The notes beneath the pieces are model-generated. The model saw nothing but the letters and a program-made list of their open reading frames with translations, did no database searches and was not told the DNA's origin. Below are positions 35,248 to 43,615 of a DNA stretch of 64,000 nt, one piece after another. The number at the start of each line of letters is the position of its first letter. The stretch's first letter is position 1. Position numbers and translations under genes: made by a program. Source of the stretch: JAGPCK01 sp964535575 (GTDB lineage Bacteria; Bacteroidota; Bacteroidia; UKL13-3); the NCBI GenBank assembly GCA_964535575.1, contig CAZHTC010000002.1, forward strand, positions 434,001 to 498,000. The letters are read 5' to 3'.

Positions 35248-36231
35248 TTAATTTACCTGAACAATTTCCCATTGAGCCCAACCCGGTCCTGCATCTCCGG
35301 CATGTGCCGCTACCTGATTGGGAGTGTTGGCAGTTGGCGAGCAGCCATTGCATCGGGCAATATATTTGTTTACATGAGCGCTCCTTATCGAATACTTTCC
35401 ATTCCCTAAAGGCGTAATTTCAAATTGTGCGTAGGGCTCATCAGGAGATGTAGCATGGAAAGTAATAAAATGTTCAGCGGTACCATTGATAATACACCCG
35501 GTACAAACGGTCATGTATTTACCTTCAAAAGTTTTAAAGGCATATTTCCCGTTTGATAAAGGAACTACTGTAAAGCGGGTAAAAGGTTCATTATTGGCAG
35601 TACTATGAAGCATAGCGGTATAACCTGTAGTCGCTTTTTGACAATTCAGGCACATAGAAAGATAAGTGCCTATATCGCTTCTGAAACTGATGTTACCACT
35701 CAACGCTGAAACAGACTGGATTTCCCATTGCGCCCAGGCTGGTCCGGCATCTCCTGCATGTGCCGTTACCTGATTGGGAGTAGTGGAAGATGGCGAGCAT
35801 CCATTGCATCTGCCAAGATATTTGCTAACATGCGGACTTTTTATGGAATACCGTCCGTTACTTAAACGGGTTACTTCAAATTGTGCATACGACTCATTTG
35901 GAGATGCAGCATGGAAGGTGATGAAGTGTGGTACAGTAGTGTTAGTTACACAGTGGGTACATACAGCCATGTATTTTCCGTTAAAGGCCTTGAAGGCATA
36001 ATATCCGTTACTTAGATACACCATTTCAAACTGGGTATATTGCTCTGTGTTGGTTTGGCAATGTAGCGTTGCAGTATAATCAGTGGTAGATTGCTGACAA
36101 TTCATACACATACACAAATAGGTTCCCAGATCGGATTTAATACTTACCTTCCCACTTAAACTCTGCCCCATAAGCTGGGCAAATCCTGATGCGAAAAATA
36201 GAACTGCAAAAGTTAATCTTTGGGTTAGCAT
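35248..36231 (-). CDS. Secreted protein with two tandem beta-trefoil (fascin-like) domains
   Basis: After a signal peptide (MLTQRLTFAVLFFASGFAQLMG), the protein (327 residues) contains two copies of one domain of about 150 residues (about 28-172 and 178-327). Each carries the same series: SDLGTYLCMCMNCQ/SDIGTYLSMCLNCQ, then YAFKAFNGKYMAVCTHC/YAFKTFEGKYMTVCTGC, HFITFHAASPNESYAQFEV/HFITFHATSPDEPYAQFEI, and YLGRCNGCSPSSTTPNQV/YIARCNGCSPTANTPNQV. Fascin/ricin-like beta-trefoils show the recurrent strand pattern K-Y-x-x-C, and each trefoil here has several CxxC pairs that could bind metal or form disulfides. No T9SS tail or lipobox is present. The function is unknown; carbohydrate or surface binding is plausible. 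Confidence 0.72.
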   Translation of the reverse strand: MLTQRLTFAVLFFASGFAQLMGQSLSGKVSIKSDLGTYLCMCMNCQQSTTDYTATLHCQTNTEQYTQFEMVYLSNGYYAFKAFNGKYMAVCTHCVTNTTVPHFITFHAASPNESYAQFEVTRLSNGRYSIKSPHVSKYLGRCNGCSPSSTTPNQVTAHAGDAGPAWAQWEIQSVSALSGNISFRSDIGTYLSMCLNCQKATTGYTAMLHSTANNEPFTRFTVVPLSNGKYAFKTFEGKYMTVCTGCIINGTAEHFITFHATSPDEPYAQFEITPLGNGKYSIRSAHVNKYIARCNGCSPTANTPNQVAAHAGDAGPGWAQWEIVQVN

Positions 36232-36332
36232 GATATATTTGGTTTTTTTGCTAAAATAGCTGGTTGTATTTATTTATCAAAAAAAATAATGTATCCGAAT
36301 TTAAGTGCAGCAGGTAATCTTGCTCCTATACC

Positions 36333-36408
36333 CTCCTTAGTTTATGTACTTTGCTTATGAGATCGCTGCCCCGCAAAGGCGGAACAGGCGCTAAGTTGTA
36401 ACTAAGGA
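36333..36408 (+). repeat. Rep-1 copy B
   Basis: A 76-bp near-copy of Rep-1 A: CTCCTTAGTT at 36333-36342, TTTGCTTATGAGATCGCTG, CCCCGCAAAGGCGG and a right end AACTAAGGA. It is in the divergent gap 36232-36632, which has no gene. Directly after it comes a 49-bp segment that repeats exactly at 37979-38027, and GTTGTCAGGTTTTTGGC (36457) repeats at 47604 near copy D. Confidence 0.75.
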
Positions 36409-36448
36409 TATCGTTTTTGTCTTTTATAAAAGACTAGGAAGAGCTAAG
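36400..36448 (+). repeat. 49-bp exact direct repeat with 16-bp palindrome, copy 1
   Basis: The segment from AACTAAGGATATCG to AGAGCTAAG is identical to 37979-38027. It includes the perfect palindrome GTCTTTTATAAAAGAC (36419-36434). The two copies bracket the T9SS gene at 36633-37940 and lie 1579 bases apart, start to start. Confidence 0.75.
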
Positions 36449-36632
36449 GGATTACCGTTGTCAGGTTTTTGGCACGAGCTACATCGCGAACAGGCCGGAT
36501 GTTTTATCCTCTTCCATTTGTTACTAAATTAAATGTGTTTCCCAACTCAACTTACTGAGCTATTTTCGGTGAACCTTTATTTTGTGTTTTAATAAAATAA
36601 GTTTAAATTCGTTTAGGTTTAATCTCAATAAA

Positions 36633-37940
36633 ATGAAAAAGGCAATTATTTGTTTATTGGTATTTACTGTAACAAAGCTTACCGCCCAAAACTGGAGTCC
36701 TTTTCCCGAAGGAATTATGCGTTACAACAACGTTATGGAGTATGATCACTCTGGTGGTAAATTTAGTAATGCGGGTTATGACAAAAGAGATTTTAATCCG
36801 GCCACTATACAAAATGCCGGAGGTAAAATAACGCTACTGCTGAATGCCGGTGATACTATGCAGGTATTTTCAGATTCGGTATTGTGGTCATTTATGGATA
36901 CATTAAACTACGTGCTGCACACAAATGTAACCCCGGGTGCTCATTGGAGTTCATGGGTAAACACCAGAACCATGGTGGAGACTTTTTTTGATTCGGTTGT
37001 GTATGGGACTATGCATTACCTCACAGATTCTTTCCGGTGTTATCACCAGAATATTTATTATGACGGGCAGCTTAAGTTTAGTGATGTCCCCATGTATCAG
37101 AGCAAGCAATATGGTTTGTTGAATTATGCTGTAGGGTATAATGTATTTGGCAATCTTAGTATTCAGAATGAATTAAATTTTCTGACACAAAACAATTGTG
37201 TGGTGGGGAACTTCGGTAAATCGGCAGCAGTCAAATTACCCTATCAAAGTGGCCAGGTAAGAATATGGAAGGTATTTTCAGGCAATGTTTTTTTTCAGTA
37301 TTATTATGATACCATTCTATCTGTTACAAGTACTTCCGATTCTGCCTGTCTTCAGGTTAGTTATAGCAGAAGTTATAGCCAACCGGGCTTTCCTAAAACT
37401 TTGTACACCGAAAGTTATAGTATTCTTTCGCCAGGCGGGGACCTGAAAATTGTTTATTTGCCGCATGTACTTACCGGTCTTAGTATAGGAACGGATATTG
37501 ATTTGACACCAGGTAGAACAGAAGATATGGCCTCCTATAATTTTTATGGTACGGCTTATTACCAGTCTCACTGGAAGATTAAAGGTAATAACGTGTCGGG
37601 TTTATATTATGTGGAGTCTTATTCACAGGGACCAGGGGGCAGTCATACCGATAGCTATACAGAGATGCTTTACCGCATAGCCCTGGCCAATGGCGTTGAA
37701 AGTGTAAATCCGGCTGATGTGATGGTTTATCCTACCCCTGCCTATAATGAAGTGATGTTGCAGGGAATTGGAGGGCAGAAATATCTGTATCAACTTATCA
37801 GTATTCAAGGTGAAACCGTGCAGCAGGGTATTGTATCTGCGGCTGATCGATTATATATAGGCGAGCTGGCTTCAGGTATTTATTTTCTAAGACTCCAGGC
37901 AGGGGATGATGTGCTGGTTAAAAAGGTTGTAAAGCAGTAA
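36633..37940 (+). CDS. T9SS type A secreted protein, unknown
   Basis: The start is placed at the ATG of MKKAIICLLVFTVTKLTAQ, an ideal signal peptide (435 residues); an ATG at 36582 would add a non-signal leader MCFNKISLNSF. The mature body (NWSPFPEGIMRYNNVMEYD, ITLLLNAGDTMQVFSDSVLW, KSAAVKLPYQSGQVRIWKVFSGNVFFQYYYD) is unrecognised. A type A T9SS tail ends it (VMVYPTPAYNEVMLQG...YQLISIQGETV...LASGIYFLRLQAGDDVLVKKVVKQ). It is flanked by exact 49-bp direct repeats, suggesting it sits in a recombination-prone slot. Confidence 0.72.
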   Translation: MKKAIICLLVFTVTKLTAQNWSPFPEGIMRYNNVMEYDHSGGKFSNAGYDKRDFNPATIQNAGGKITLLLNAGDTMQVFSDSVLWSFMDTLNYVLHTNVTPGAHWSSWVNTRTMVETFFDSVVYGTMHYLTDSFRCYHQNIYYDGQLKFSDVPMYQSKQYGLLNYAVGYNVFGNLSIQNELNFLTQNNCVVGNFGKSAAVKLPYQSGQVRIWKVFSGNVFFQYYYDTILSVTSTSDSACLQVSYSRSYSQPGFPKTLYTESYSILSPGGDLKIVYLPHVLTGLSIGTDIDLTPGRTEDMASYNFYGTAYYQSHWKIKGNNVSGLYYVESYSQGPGGSHTDSYTEMLYRIALANGVESVNPADVMVYPTPAYNEVMLQGIGGQKYLYQLISIQGETVQQGIVSAADRLYIGELASGIYFLRLQAGDDVLVKKVVKQ

Positions 37941-37958
37941 ATCTACCTGTTTTTAGTC

Positions 37959-37987
37959 CCCACGCTCTCCTTTGTTGCAACTAAGGA
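37959..37987 (+). repeat. Rep-1 copy C (internally deleted)
   Basis: CCCACGCTCTCCTTTG directly joins GTTGCAACTAAGGA, so the left end and right end of Rep-1 are present while the central 50 or so bases are missing. This looks like a precise internal deletion, and the right end runs into the 49-bp repeat (37979-38027). Confidence 0.65.
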
Positions 37988-38027
37988 TATCGTTTTTGTC
38001 TTTTATAAAAGACTAGGAAGAGCTAAG
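37979..38027 (+). repeat. 49-bp exact direct repeat with 16-bp palindrome, copy 2
   Basis: Identical to 36400-36448, including GTCTTTTATAAAAGAC at 37998-38013. It lies between the stop of the T9SS gene and the convergent small membrane protein gene. Confidence 0.75.
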
Positions 38028-38046
38028 CTCAGTTTTGTTTTAGCTT

Positions 38047-38241
38047 CTACAGTTTTTTTCTTCTGCTCTTTACCAAACTTGCCACTTTAATGAAGCCGAT
38101 TATTAATAGCACTGCGCATGAGCATACAATGGAGAAAATTATTGTCTCTGTCCTGTACAAATTGTGCCTGTAAAAAAAGTCCACCGCAAGAAGCATGACA
38201 ACCGAAATAATGAGCCAAATTTTTAATATTTTTTTAACCAT
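38047..38241 (-). CDS. Small two-helix membrane protein
   Basis: Starting at the ATG at 38241 gives 64 residues with two hydrophobic segments (LIISVVMLLAVDFFY, IIFSIVCSCAVLLIIGFI) and a basic tail (VKSRRKKL). The frame is open 37 codons further upstream, but that part covers the repeat-derived GGCACGAGCTCCAT sequence and the previous gene's end, so it is probably not coding. No function is suggested. Confidence 0.5.
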   Translation of the reverse strand: MVKKILKIWLIISVVMLLAVDFFYRHNLYRTETIIFSIVCSCAVLLIIGFIKVASLVKSRRKKL

Positions 38242-38345
38242 ATTTCTATTCTCTTTTTTAGCACGTAACCGTTGTAAATTTTTTTTGGCACGAGCTCCAT
38301 CCCGATATGCATCTGAACGCGCCTGCAGGAGATAGCGTGGGGTAG

Positions 38346-39377
38346 TCAGCACCCGAATGACATATAGATAACAATGAATTTACGTGATCTGAGCCTCCCG
38401 TTGCGATATTGCTCCACCCGAATCAGGTAACTTTCTCTTCCGTAACCGTACAGTTTCTTCCCTTTTTTCAAGGTGATGTATGAGGATCCTCCTTCACCTG
38501 AAATTTCAATGAGGGTATCCTGTAATCGATACTTGCGTTTAATGGCGGCTAACTGCCTAGCAAAATAATCATCCTCCTTTGGGCCCGGCTGGCCATAGAG
38601 CACGCGGTCGTCAGGGGGATCAATAACAAATTGGTTACGTATAGAATCACGCAGCCTTATGAAAGGGGTGTACTCCTGCCACGAAGAACCACCCGGGAAA
38701 TCCCGATCGGTTGATGTTTCGTGCAGCCTTGTGAGCATGCAATACGACACCACAAAGCGGTCGCGTCTGTCGGAAGGGATAATATGCATGCGGGTGTTAT
38801 CCAGGTAAACGCCTACGTTTTCACTCAGGTGCAACGTATCTTTATACACCTGTATTTTTTCCCGCACGGAGTCATTTACCTGTTCCATCAATAAGTCGGC
38901 TTCTTTTGGCCGCTCATAACTTGCTGTAAATGGAGTTATATATTCCCAACTACCGTTTACATTTGCTACATCCTTTTCATATCCTTTGAAATGGGGAAAG
39001 TAAATGGCATATTCAGGGTACTGAAGCCACATCTGCTCCTCTTGTAATAGAGTCAGGTATTCTTCTCGCTCACGGGCCAACTGCTCCAATTCAGCTTGCT
39101 TAGCCAGATTTCGGGCTACTTCTTCAGGATCGTAGTATTCTGTAAAGGTATCGGTAGCTGCTGGCAATTCTTGGTATAAGTTCATCAGTGAGTCAACGTA
39201 ACGTTGTTCGCGAATAGCCGCCTCCACGGAGTCAGCTTTACGCTGAGCATTTTTTTGCGAGGGGCTGTTGCAACTTATGCTCAACAACAGGTACAGAAAG
39301 AAAAGCGAAAAGACATAGGAGTAATGATACGTTTGTGCAAGATAACGAGTTCCTGTGGCAGATGAATTATTGTGCAT
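38346..39377 (-). CDS. Lipoprotein with coiled-coil N-terminal region, unknown
   Basis: From the ATG at 39377 the protein is 343 residues, starting MHNNSSATGTRYLAQTY and a hydrophobic segment (VFSLFFLYLLLSISC) with lipobox LSISC. An ATG at 39449 is also in frame but adds 24 polar residues. Next is a charged helical region (ADSVEAAIREQRYVDSL, VARNLAKQAELEQLAREREEYL) likely to form a coiled coil, followed by an unrecognised globular part (YPEYAIYFPHFKGY, VGVYLDNTRMHIIPSDRR, LPGGSS-like turn, ISGEGGSSYITLKKGKK). No domain is identified. Confidence 0.6.
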   Translation of the reverse strand: MHNNSSATGTRYLAQTYHYSYVFSLFFLYLLLSISCNSPSQKNAQRKADSVEAAIREQRYVDSLMNLYQELPAATDTFTEYYDPEEVARNLAKQAELEQLAREREEYLTLLQEEQMWLQYPEYAIYFPHFKGYEKDVANVNGSWEYITPFTASYERPKEADLLMEQVNDSVREKIQVYKDTLHLSENVGVYLDNTRMHIIPSDRRDRFVVSYCMLTRLHETSTDRDFPGGSSWQEYTPFIRLRDSIRNQFVIDPPDDRVLYGQPGPKEDDYFARQLAAIKRKYRLQDTLIEISGEGGSSYITLKKGKKLYGYGRESYLIRVEQYRNGRLRSRKFIVIYMSFGC

Positions 39378-39464
39378 TATACATCCTGAAAGGTGCGGAA
39401 ACTTTACGTGGCTTATTGGGGCAACTAAGTTGTCGGGATTTTGATGCATAGTTTAAAACGCATT

Positions 39465-39540
39465 ACGTGCAATATGCGCACGCCTGCAGGGTACGTTTGA
39501 AATTATCGACACACAGCGACACGCGCACGCCAGTGTGAGG
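39465..39540 (+). repeat. Rep-2 copy
   Basis: CGTGCAATATGCGCACGCC opens the copy. Then come GTTTGAAATTATCGACACAC and a palindromic end with ACGCGCACGCCAGTG and TGAGG. It aligns with 41631-41671 and 35181-35224. It lies between the convergent lipoprotein start region and the T9SS gene that ends at 39560. Confidence 0.6.
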
Positions 39541-39559
39541 CTTTTTTAAACCTGAATTC

Positions 39560-41488
39560 TCAATCATGCAGCACCTGAAAACGTGTATTTAAATTTCCAA
39601 TCTGTAACAAGTAAATGCCATTTTGCCAGTTTTCAATCGAGATAAATTGTGTACCTTTCACAAGCTGACCTGAGAAAATTATCCTCCCGGTTAAATCAAA
39701 AACATAGAATTTCTCACCCAAAAGTTGCGGAGCTTTTACTTCTATATGCAGCACCTTAACTGCAGGATTCGGAAAAATAATCAACCCGTTTTTTGTGCCA
39801 GCAGGTGCGATGCCTGAAGGGTTGCTATTCACAGTGAGTTTGGCAACGTTGCTGGTATCGGTACAATTTGAAAAACTAACAATACACCGGAAAAGCTGGT
39901 TATTGTTTGCCATGGTGGTGCTGCTAATACTCATGGAGGATGTATTCACGCCACTGAATTGTCCTGCATTTGAAATAGACTGGAACCCAACTCCTGCATC
40001 AATCTGCCATTGAAAAGTACTTCCGCCATTTATAGGGTTCACCGTAAATTGGGCTGTATTCCCTACCTGAACACTGGTATTTGCAGGTTGCGTGGAAATT
40101 TGTGTGCCGCAGTTTACACTAAGTTGTACCGTTGCTGAAGTATCATAACATGTTCCATTGGAAAGAATGCACCGGAAAAGCTGGTTGTTGTTTGATAATC
40201 CGGTATTGCTCACCTGCAACTGATCAGTTGTAACACCACTGTATTGCCCGGCATTATACAGGTTGGTAAAACCAGTACCCAAATTGGTTTGCCACTGTTT
40301 CTGGCTTTGCGCGGTTATTGTGCCAAGACTGAATGTAGCAGTGTTACCTGCTGTGGTTTGCTGATTAGTTGGCTGCGTGCTGATTTGTGTGCCGCACAGC
40401 ACATTCAGTTGAGCAGGTTGTGAAGTATCGGCACAGGTACCGGAAGTAACTACGCACCTGTACAGGTTGCCCTGATTGGCCAGGGTAACAGCCGAAACGG
40501 TTAGCGTACCAGTATTGGTGCCGCTGTATTGTCCGCTGTTGGTGAGGTTCTGAAAAGTACCACCATTTTTAAGCTGCCACTGAAATGAGGCGGAAGCGTT
40601 TGGCGTTACGGTAAACTGTGCATTGTTTCCTTCTACTGCCTGTTGGTTGCCCGGCTGTGAGGCTACTTCAAGATGGCATGCATCAGAAACTTTCATGGAA
40701 ACAGCATTCACAATTGTTCGCTGGCTGGCAGTGCCTCCATACTTCAGCACAAACCCGGTAATACGCAACCGGTTGATATTGTAATGGGCAGGAATGGTGA
40801 AGTAAAGCGACATGGTATCTACCCTGTTCTGTGCAGGGTTTGTTGCGGCTACGTTGCCATAGGTACCGGCCACGGCATTGCGCACCACATCCCGGTGCAT
40901 AAAGTTTGTGAGGGTAGTACCGCCACTCATATAAGCGCAGTATCCGGTGGTGTAGGAGTTGGTCTGGTCGTAGGGCAGGCTGTCTTCTGAAATAATGGCA
41001 TTAAAACGGTATTCTCCGGTGAGGGCGCTAAGGGATGTTCCTTCCAGAAAAATGCGGAGTTGCTGCCCCTTCCGGCTTGCCGACATGGTGAGTTTATATT
41101 GTGGTGATGTGGCGGCCTGTGCGCTGAAGGCAGCCCCCCAATTGTTTCGGGCCACTATCTGTGTGCTGTTGTAAGGTTCACGATTCACCAACCCGATTGG
41201 AATACTCGACATGTTGTAGGCGCCCATCCATGAACTTACCGTGCTGTTATAAAGGGTATCAAACTGACTGCCAAAATTTAGGTGGTAGTTCAGCACAATC
41301 AGGTTTGAATTGGGGCGTAGAGTGTCTTGTATGCAGTAGGCGTGAGGAGTAAAGCCTACGAATACCGATGTGGTAGATTCCAGTAACACATTTCTGGAAT
41401 TACCCGTAGTTACCGTTGACTGGGCTTTTGCTGTCAGGCTCGTGGCAAGAATCCATGCGAATAACAGCCGGGAGTAAAGTGTCTTCAT
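39560..41488 (-). CDS. Omp28-like T9SS type A protein with Ig-like repeats
   Basis: The start is taken at the ATG of MKTLYSRLLFAWILATSLTAKAQ (41488, 642 residues). Residues to about 270 resemble the Omp28-like domain of the 61917 protein: a thioredoxin-like opening (VFVGFTPHAYCI), NYHLNFGSQFDTLYN, and LRIFLEGTSLSALTGEYRFNAIISEDSLPYD. The CxxC found in Omp28 relatives is replaced here (PHAYC). Three Ig-like repeats follow (QFTVTPNASASFQWQLKNGG, TFSLGTITAQSQKQWQTNL, QFTVNPINGGSTFQWQIDAG), each with CGTQISTQP-type linkers. The type A tail is FPNPAVKVLHIEVKAPQLL. It is probably a surface-displayed binding protein. Confidence 0.75.
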   Translation of the reverse strand: MKTLYSRLLFAWILATSLTAKAQSTVTTGNSRNVLLESTTSVFVGFTPHAYCIQDTLRPNSNLIVLNYHLNFGSQFDTLYNSTVSSWMGAYNMSSIPIGLVNREPYNSTQIVARNNWGAAFSAQAATSPQYKLTMSASRKGQQLRIFLEGTSLSALTGEYRFNAIISEDSLPYDQTNSYTTGYCAYMSGGTTLTNFMHRDVVRNAVAGTYGNVAATNPAQNRVDTMSLYFTIPAHYNINRLRITGFVLKYGGTASQRTIVNAVSMKVSDACHLEVASQPGNQQAVEGNNAQFTVTPNASASFQWQLKNGGTFQNLTNSGQYSGTNTGTLTVSAVTLANQGNLYRCVVTSGTCADTSQPAQLNVLCGTQISTQPTNQQTTAGNTATFSLGTITAQSQKQWQTNLGTGFTNLYNAGQYSGVTTDQLQVSNTGLSNNNQLFRCILSNGTCYDTSATVQLSVNCGTQISTQPANTSVQVGNTAQFTVNPINGGSTFQWQIDAGVGFQSISNAGQFSGVNTSSMSISSTTMANNNQLFRCIVSFSNCTDTSNVAKLTVNSNPSGIAPAGTKNGLIIFPNPAVKVLHIEVKAPQLLGEKFYVFDLTGRIIFSGQLVKGTQFISIENWQNGIYLLQIGNLNTRFQVLHD

Positions 41489-41597
41489 GTTATGCGAGTT
41501 GATGTTCAAATATAGCTTTTTAGTTTGAAAGTGGTAATAAATGTGATATGGTTCTGTTGCGTAAACCTATTTCAGGACAAGACACTGCCTTTTGTCT

Positions 41598-41742
41598 CGA
41601 GCTACAAGCTCGCGCCAGCAGGGGCAGGGAACGTTTGAAATTATCGACACACGCGATACGCGTGCGCCAGCGCGGTAGTTTCATGTACTGGTTGGCATTT
41701 TTCTTGTCACGCGCAATATGTGCGGCCAGTTCGGGGGGAGGC
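41598..41742 (+). repeat. Rep-2 composite (two palindromic units)
   Basis: It starts with a perfect hairpin CGAGCT-ACA-AGCTCG (41598-41612). A GTTTGAAATTATCGACACAC unit follows with the perfect hairpin CACGCG-ATA-CGCGTG (41650-41664) and CGCCAG. Then comes a second unit (TTGGCATTTTTCTTGTCACG, CGCAATATGTGCGGCCAG). It fills most of the divergent gap 41489-41808, which has no gene. Confidence 0.65.
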
Positions 41743-41759
41743 TGTCTGTTAAATTTTTT

Positions 41760-41787
41760 TTTGAACCATAAAGTTTCGTTAACTTTG
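41760..41787 (+). promoter_or_regulatory. Candidate promoter of the delta-60 repeat protein gene
   Basis: TAACTTTG (41780-41787) fits the TAnnTTTG -7 element, with TTTG (41760-41763) at a somewhat short 16-base spacing. It would start transcription near 41794, about 15 bases before the ATG at 41809. Confidence 0.45.
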
Positions 41788-41808
41788 ATTCACCAAATAA
41801 AACTCCTA

Positions 41809-43371
41809 ATGAAAACGACAAGGCATTTTCTTTTCTTCTATTTTCATCTTATTGCGGGTATTGCTATAAGCTACGCGCAAAGCGGACCCGACAACAGTTT
41901 TGGTACCAATGGCAAAGCACTTGTCACAACACCCAACTCCAAAACGGTTGCTCACGCAGTGGCCCTGCAGGCCGATGGCAAAATTGTAATTGCCGGTAAA
42001 ATTTGGGACGGCTCACTTGCCGATGAAGATTTTTATGTGGCCAGGTTCAACAGCAACGGCTCAGTTGATTCCACGTTTAACGGAAAAGGCTGGCGCAATT
42101 ATGACATGGGAGAGATAGATAATGTAGCAACAGCCGTGGCCATTCAGTCGGACGGAAAAATTGTAGTGGCTGGATATTCCTATAACAGCAATTATGAAAA
42201 ATTTGCTGTGCTCCGCTTCAATTCCGATGGCAGCCTGGATAACACCTTTGGCAGCGGGGGCGAAGTTTCTGCCACACCGGCCACCTATGGCAGGGCCAAT
42301 GCCATGGCCATTCAATCGGACGGGAAAATCGTGGTGGGCGGGTATTCCTACAACACCGGACAGGCCAAACGTTTCGGAGTTGTGCGCCTGAACACGAACG
42401 GAGGTCTTGACAATACTTTTGCAGGTACCGGAATGATAGCTGTGGCCTATGCGGATACCGGAGGTGTAGATGGACTGGTGGTGCAGCCTGACGGAAAGAT
42501 TGTGCTGGCAGGAGAAAACGAAGTGGTTGCCGGGTTGTTACAGCTGGTTAGGATTACAGCATCCGGGTCAACTGACAACAGTTTTGGCAACTTAGGTAAG
42601 GTAAGTACACCAATGGTTGGTGATTTCAGCGGGATAGCCTTGCAGGCTGACGGGAAAATACTGCTGGGTGTTACAATTAGGTCGCTTCTTTTGGGTAATA
42701 ACAGCTACGTGCATCGTTTCAACAGCGATGGGAGCGAGGATAACGGTTATGGAGAGTCGTTGTTCAACCATGCCTGCCGGGTGCGCATGGATACCACCAT
42801 GCACCACAATGGGGCAATGGAGGCGATATGTGCGTTGCCCGGTGGAAGGACTGCAGTGGCTGGATACTGTTCCGGAGAATTTGCTGTTGCCCGTATTTTT
42901 CAGCAGGGGGTTATGGATACCGGATTTGCTTCAGGCGGATACCTGCATACCGGTTTTACGGCAAACAGCGATGCCGAAGCCTATGCCATAACCAGCCAGC
43001 CCGATGGCAAACTGGTGGTGGCCGGATACCGGTATTTTGACGGAGATTACCGCGCTGCCGTGGCCCGCTACCTTCCCGGTGATCTTTCAGCGGGCAATAT
43101 ACCTCCTGTGGATGATGAATCAACCTTACAGGTGTATCCAAATCCTGCAACAGCAAACCTGCAGGTACGATATACATTGACCTCAGAAAACAGGGTAAGT
43201 ATTTCTCTCCTGGATATGTTAGGAAGGGTAGTGGCCGTTCCGCTGGATGCCTGCCCGCAATCGGCCGGTGATCAACAGGTATGCGTTGATGTTTCAGCTT
43301 TGCCATTCGGTACCTATCTTTTAGTCCTTCAAACTATCAATGGAAGCAACACGATGCTTTTAGTGCATTAA
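41809..43371 (+). CDS. Delta-60 repeat T9SS type A protein
   Basis: The start at ATG 41809 gives a signal peptide (MKTTRHFLFFYFHLIAGIAISYA); the frame is open further upstream only through repeat DNA. The mature protein consists of delta-60 (uncharacterised beta-propeller-like) repeats with the recurring core AxQxDGKIVxAG (ALQADGKIVIAGK, AIQSDGKIVVAGYS, AIQSDGKIVVGGYS, VVQPDGKIVLAGE, ALQADGKILLGV, TSQPDGKLVVAGYR) separated by RFNxNGSxDxTF. A type A T9SS tail ends it (LQVYPNPATANLQVRYTLTSENRVSISLLD). The repeats are common in secreted Bacteroidota proteins; the ligand is unknown. Confidence 0.85.
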   Translation: MKTTRHFLFFYFHLIAGIAISYAQSGPDNSFGTNGKALVTTPNSKTVAHAVALQADGKIVIAGKIWDGSLADEDFYVARFNSNGSVDSTFNGKGWRNYDMGEIDNVATAVAIQSDGKIVVAGYSYNSNYEKFAVLRFNSDGSLDNTFGSGGEVSATPATYGRANAMAIQSDGKIVVGGYSYNTGQAKRFGVVRLNTNGGLDNTFAGTGMIAVAYADTGGVDGLVVQPDGKIVLAGENEVVAGLLQLVRITASGSTDNSFGNLGKVSTPMVGDFSGIALQADGKILLGVTIRSLLLGNNSYVHRFNSDGSEDNGYGESLFNHACRVRMDTTMHHNGAMEAICALPGGRTAVAGYCSGEFAVARIFQQGVMDTGFASGGYLHTGFTANSDAEAYAITSQPDGKLVVAGYRYFDGDYRAAVARYLPGDLSAGNIPPVDDESTLQVYPNPATANLQVRYTLTSENRVSISLLDMLGRVVAVPLDACPQSAGDQQVCVDVSALPFGTYLLVLQTINGSNTMLLVH

Positions 43372-43569
43372 AACAATAAAATTTTAAACCCCGTTCTAAG
43401 CGAAGCTTACAGCTACGCTGCATTTTTTGTAGCCTATGGCTACACTTTCAGGTTGTTTATTCAGGATTGGAACAATGAATTTTTGTTCGCTTTAATTGCT
43501 GCAGTGGTTTTGTAGCTGCAATCCACCTGTGCTTAATCTTTGGTGGACAGGTCTGCATAAAACAGAAAG

Positions 43570-43586
43570 CGTAGGTGCAACCTACG
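43570..43586. terminator. Hairpin between convergent genes
   Basis: CGTAGGT-GCA-ACCTACG is a perfect 7-bp stem followed by TTTA, placed 200 bases after the plus-strand gene's stop and 30 before the minus-strand gene's stop. Another stem, GTAGCC-TAT-GGCTAC, is at 43429-43443. Either could end transcription, but neither has a strong T-run. Confidence 0.35.
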
Positions 43587-43615
43587 TTTAGTTCTGCGTG
43601 ATGTTTTGTACATTC

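Noticed and set aside
43390..43590. Possible tRNA or small RNA in the hairpin-rich gap
   Set aside because: No cloverleaf, anticodon arm or CCA-like 3' end could be fitted; the hairpins are short and isolated.
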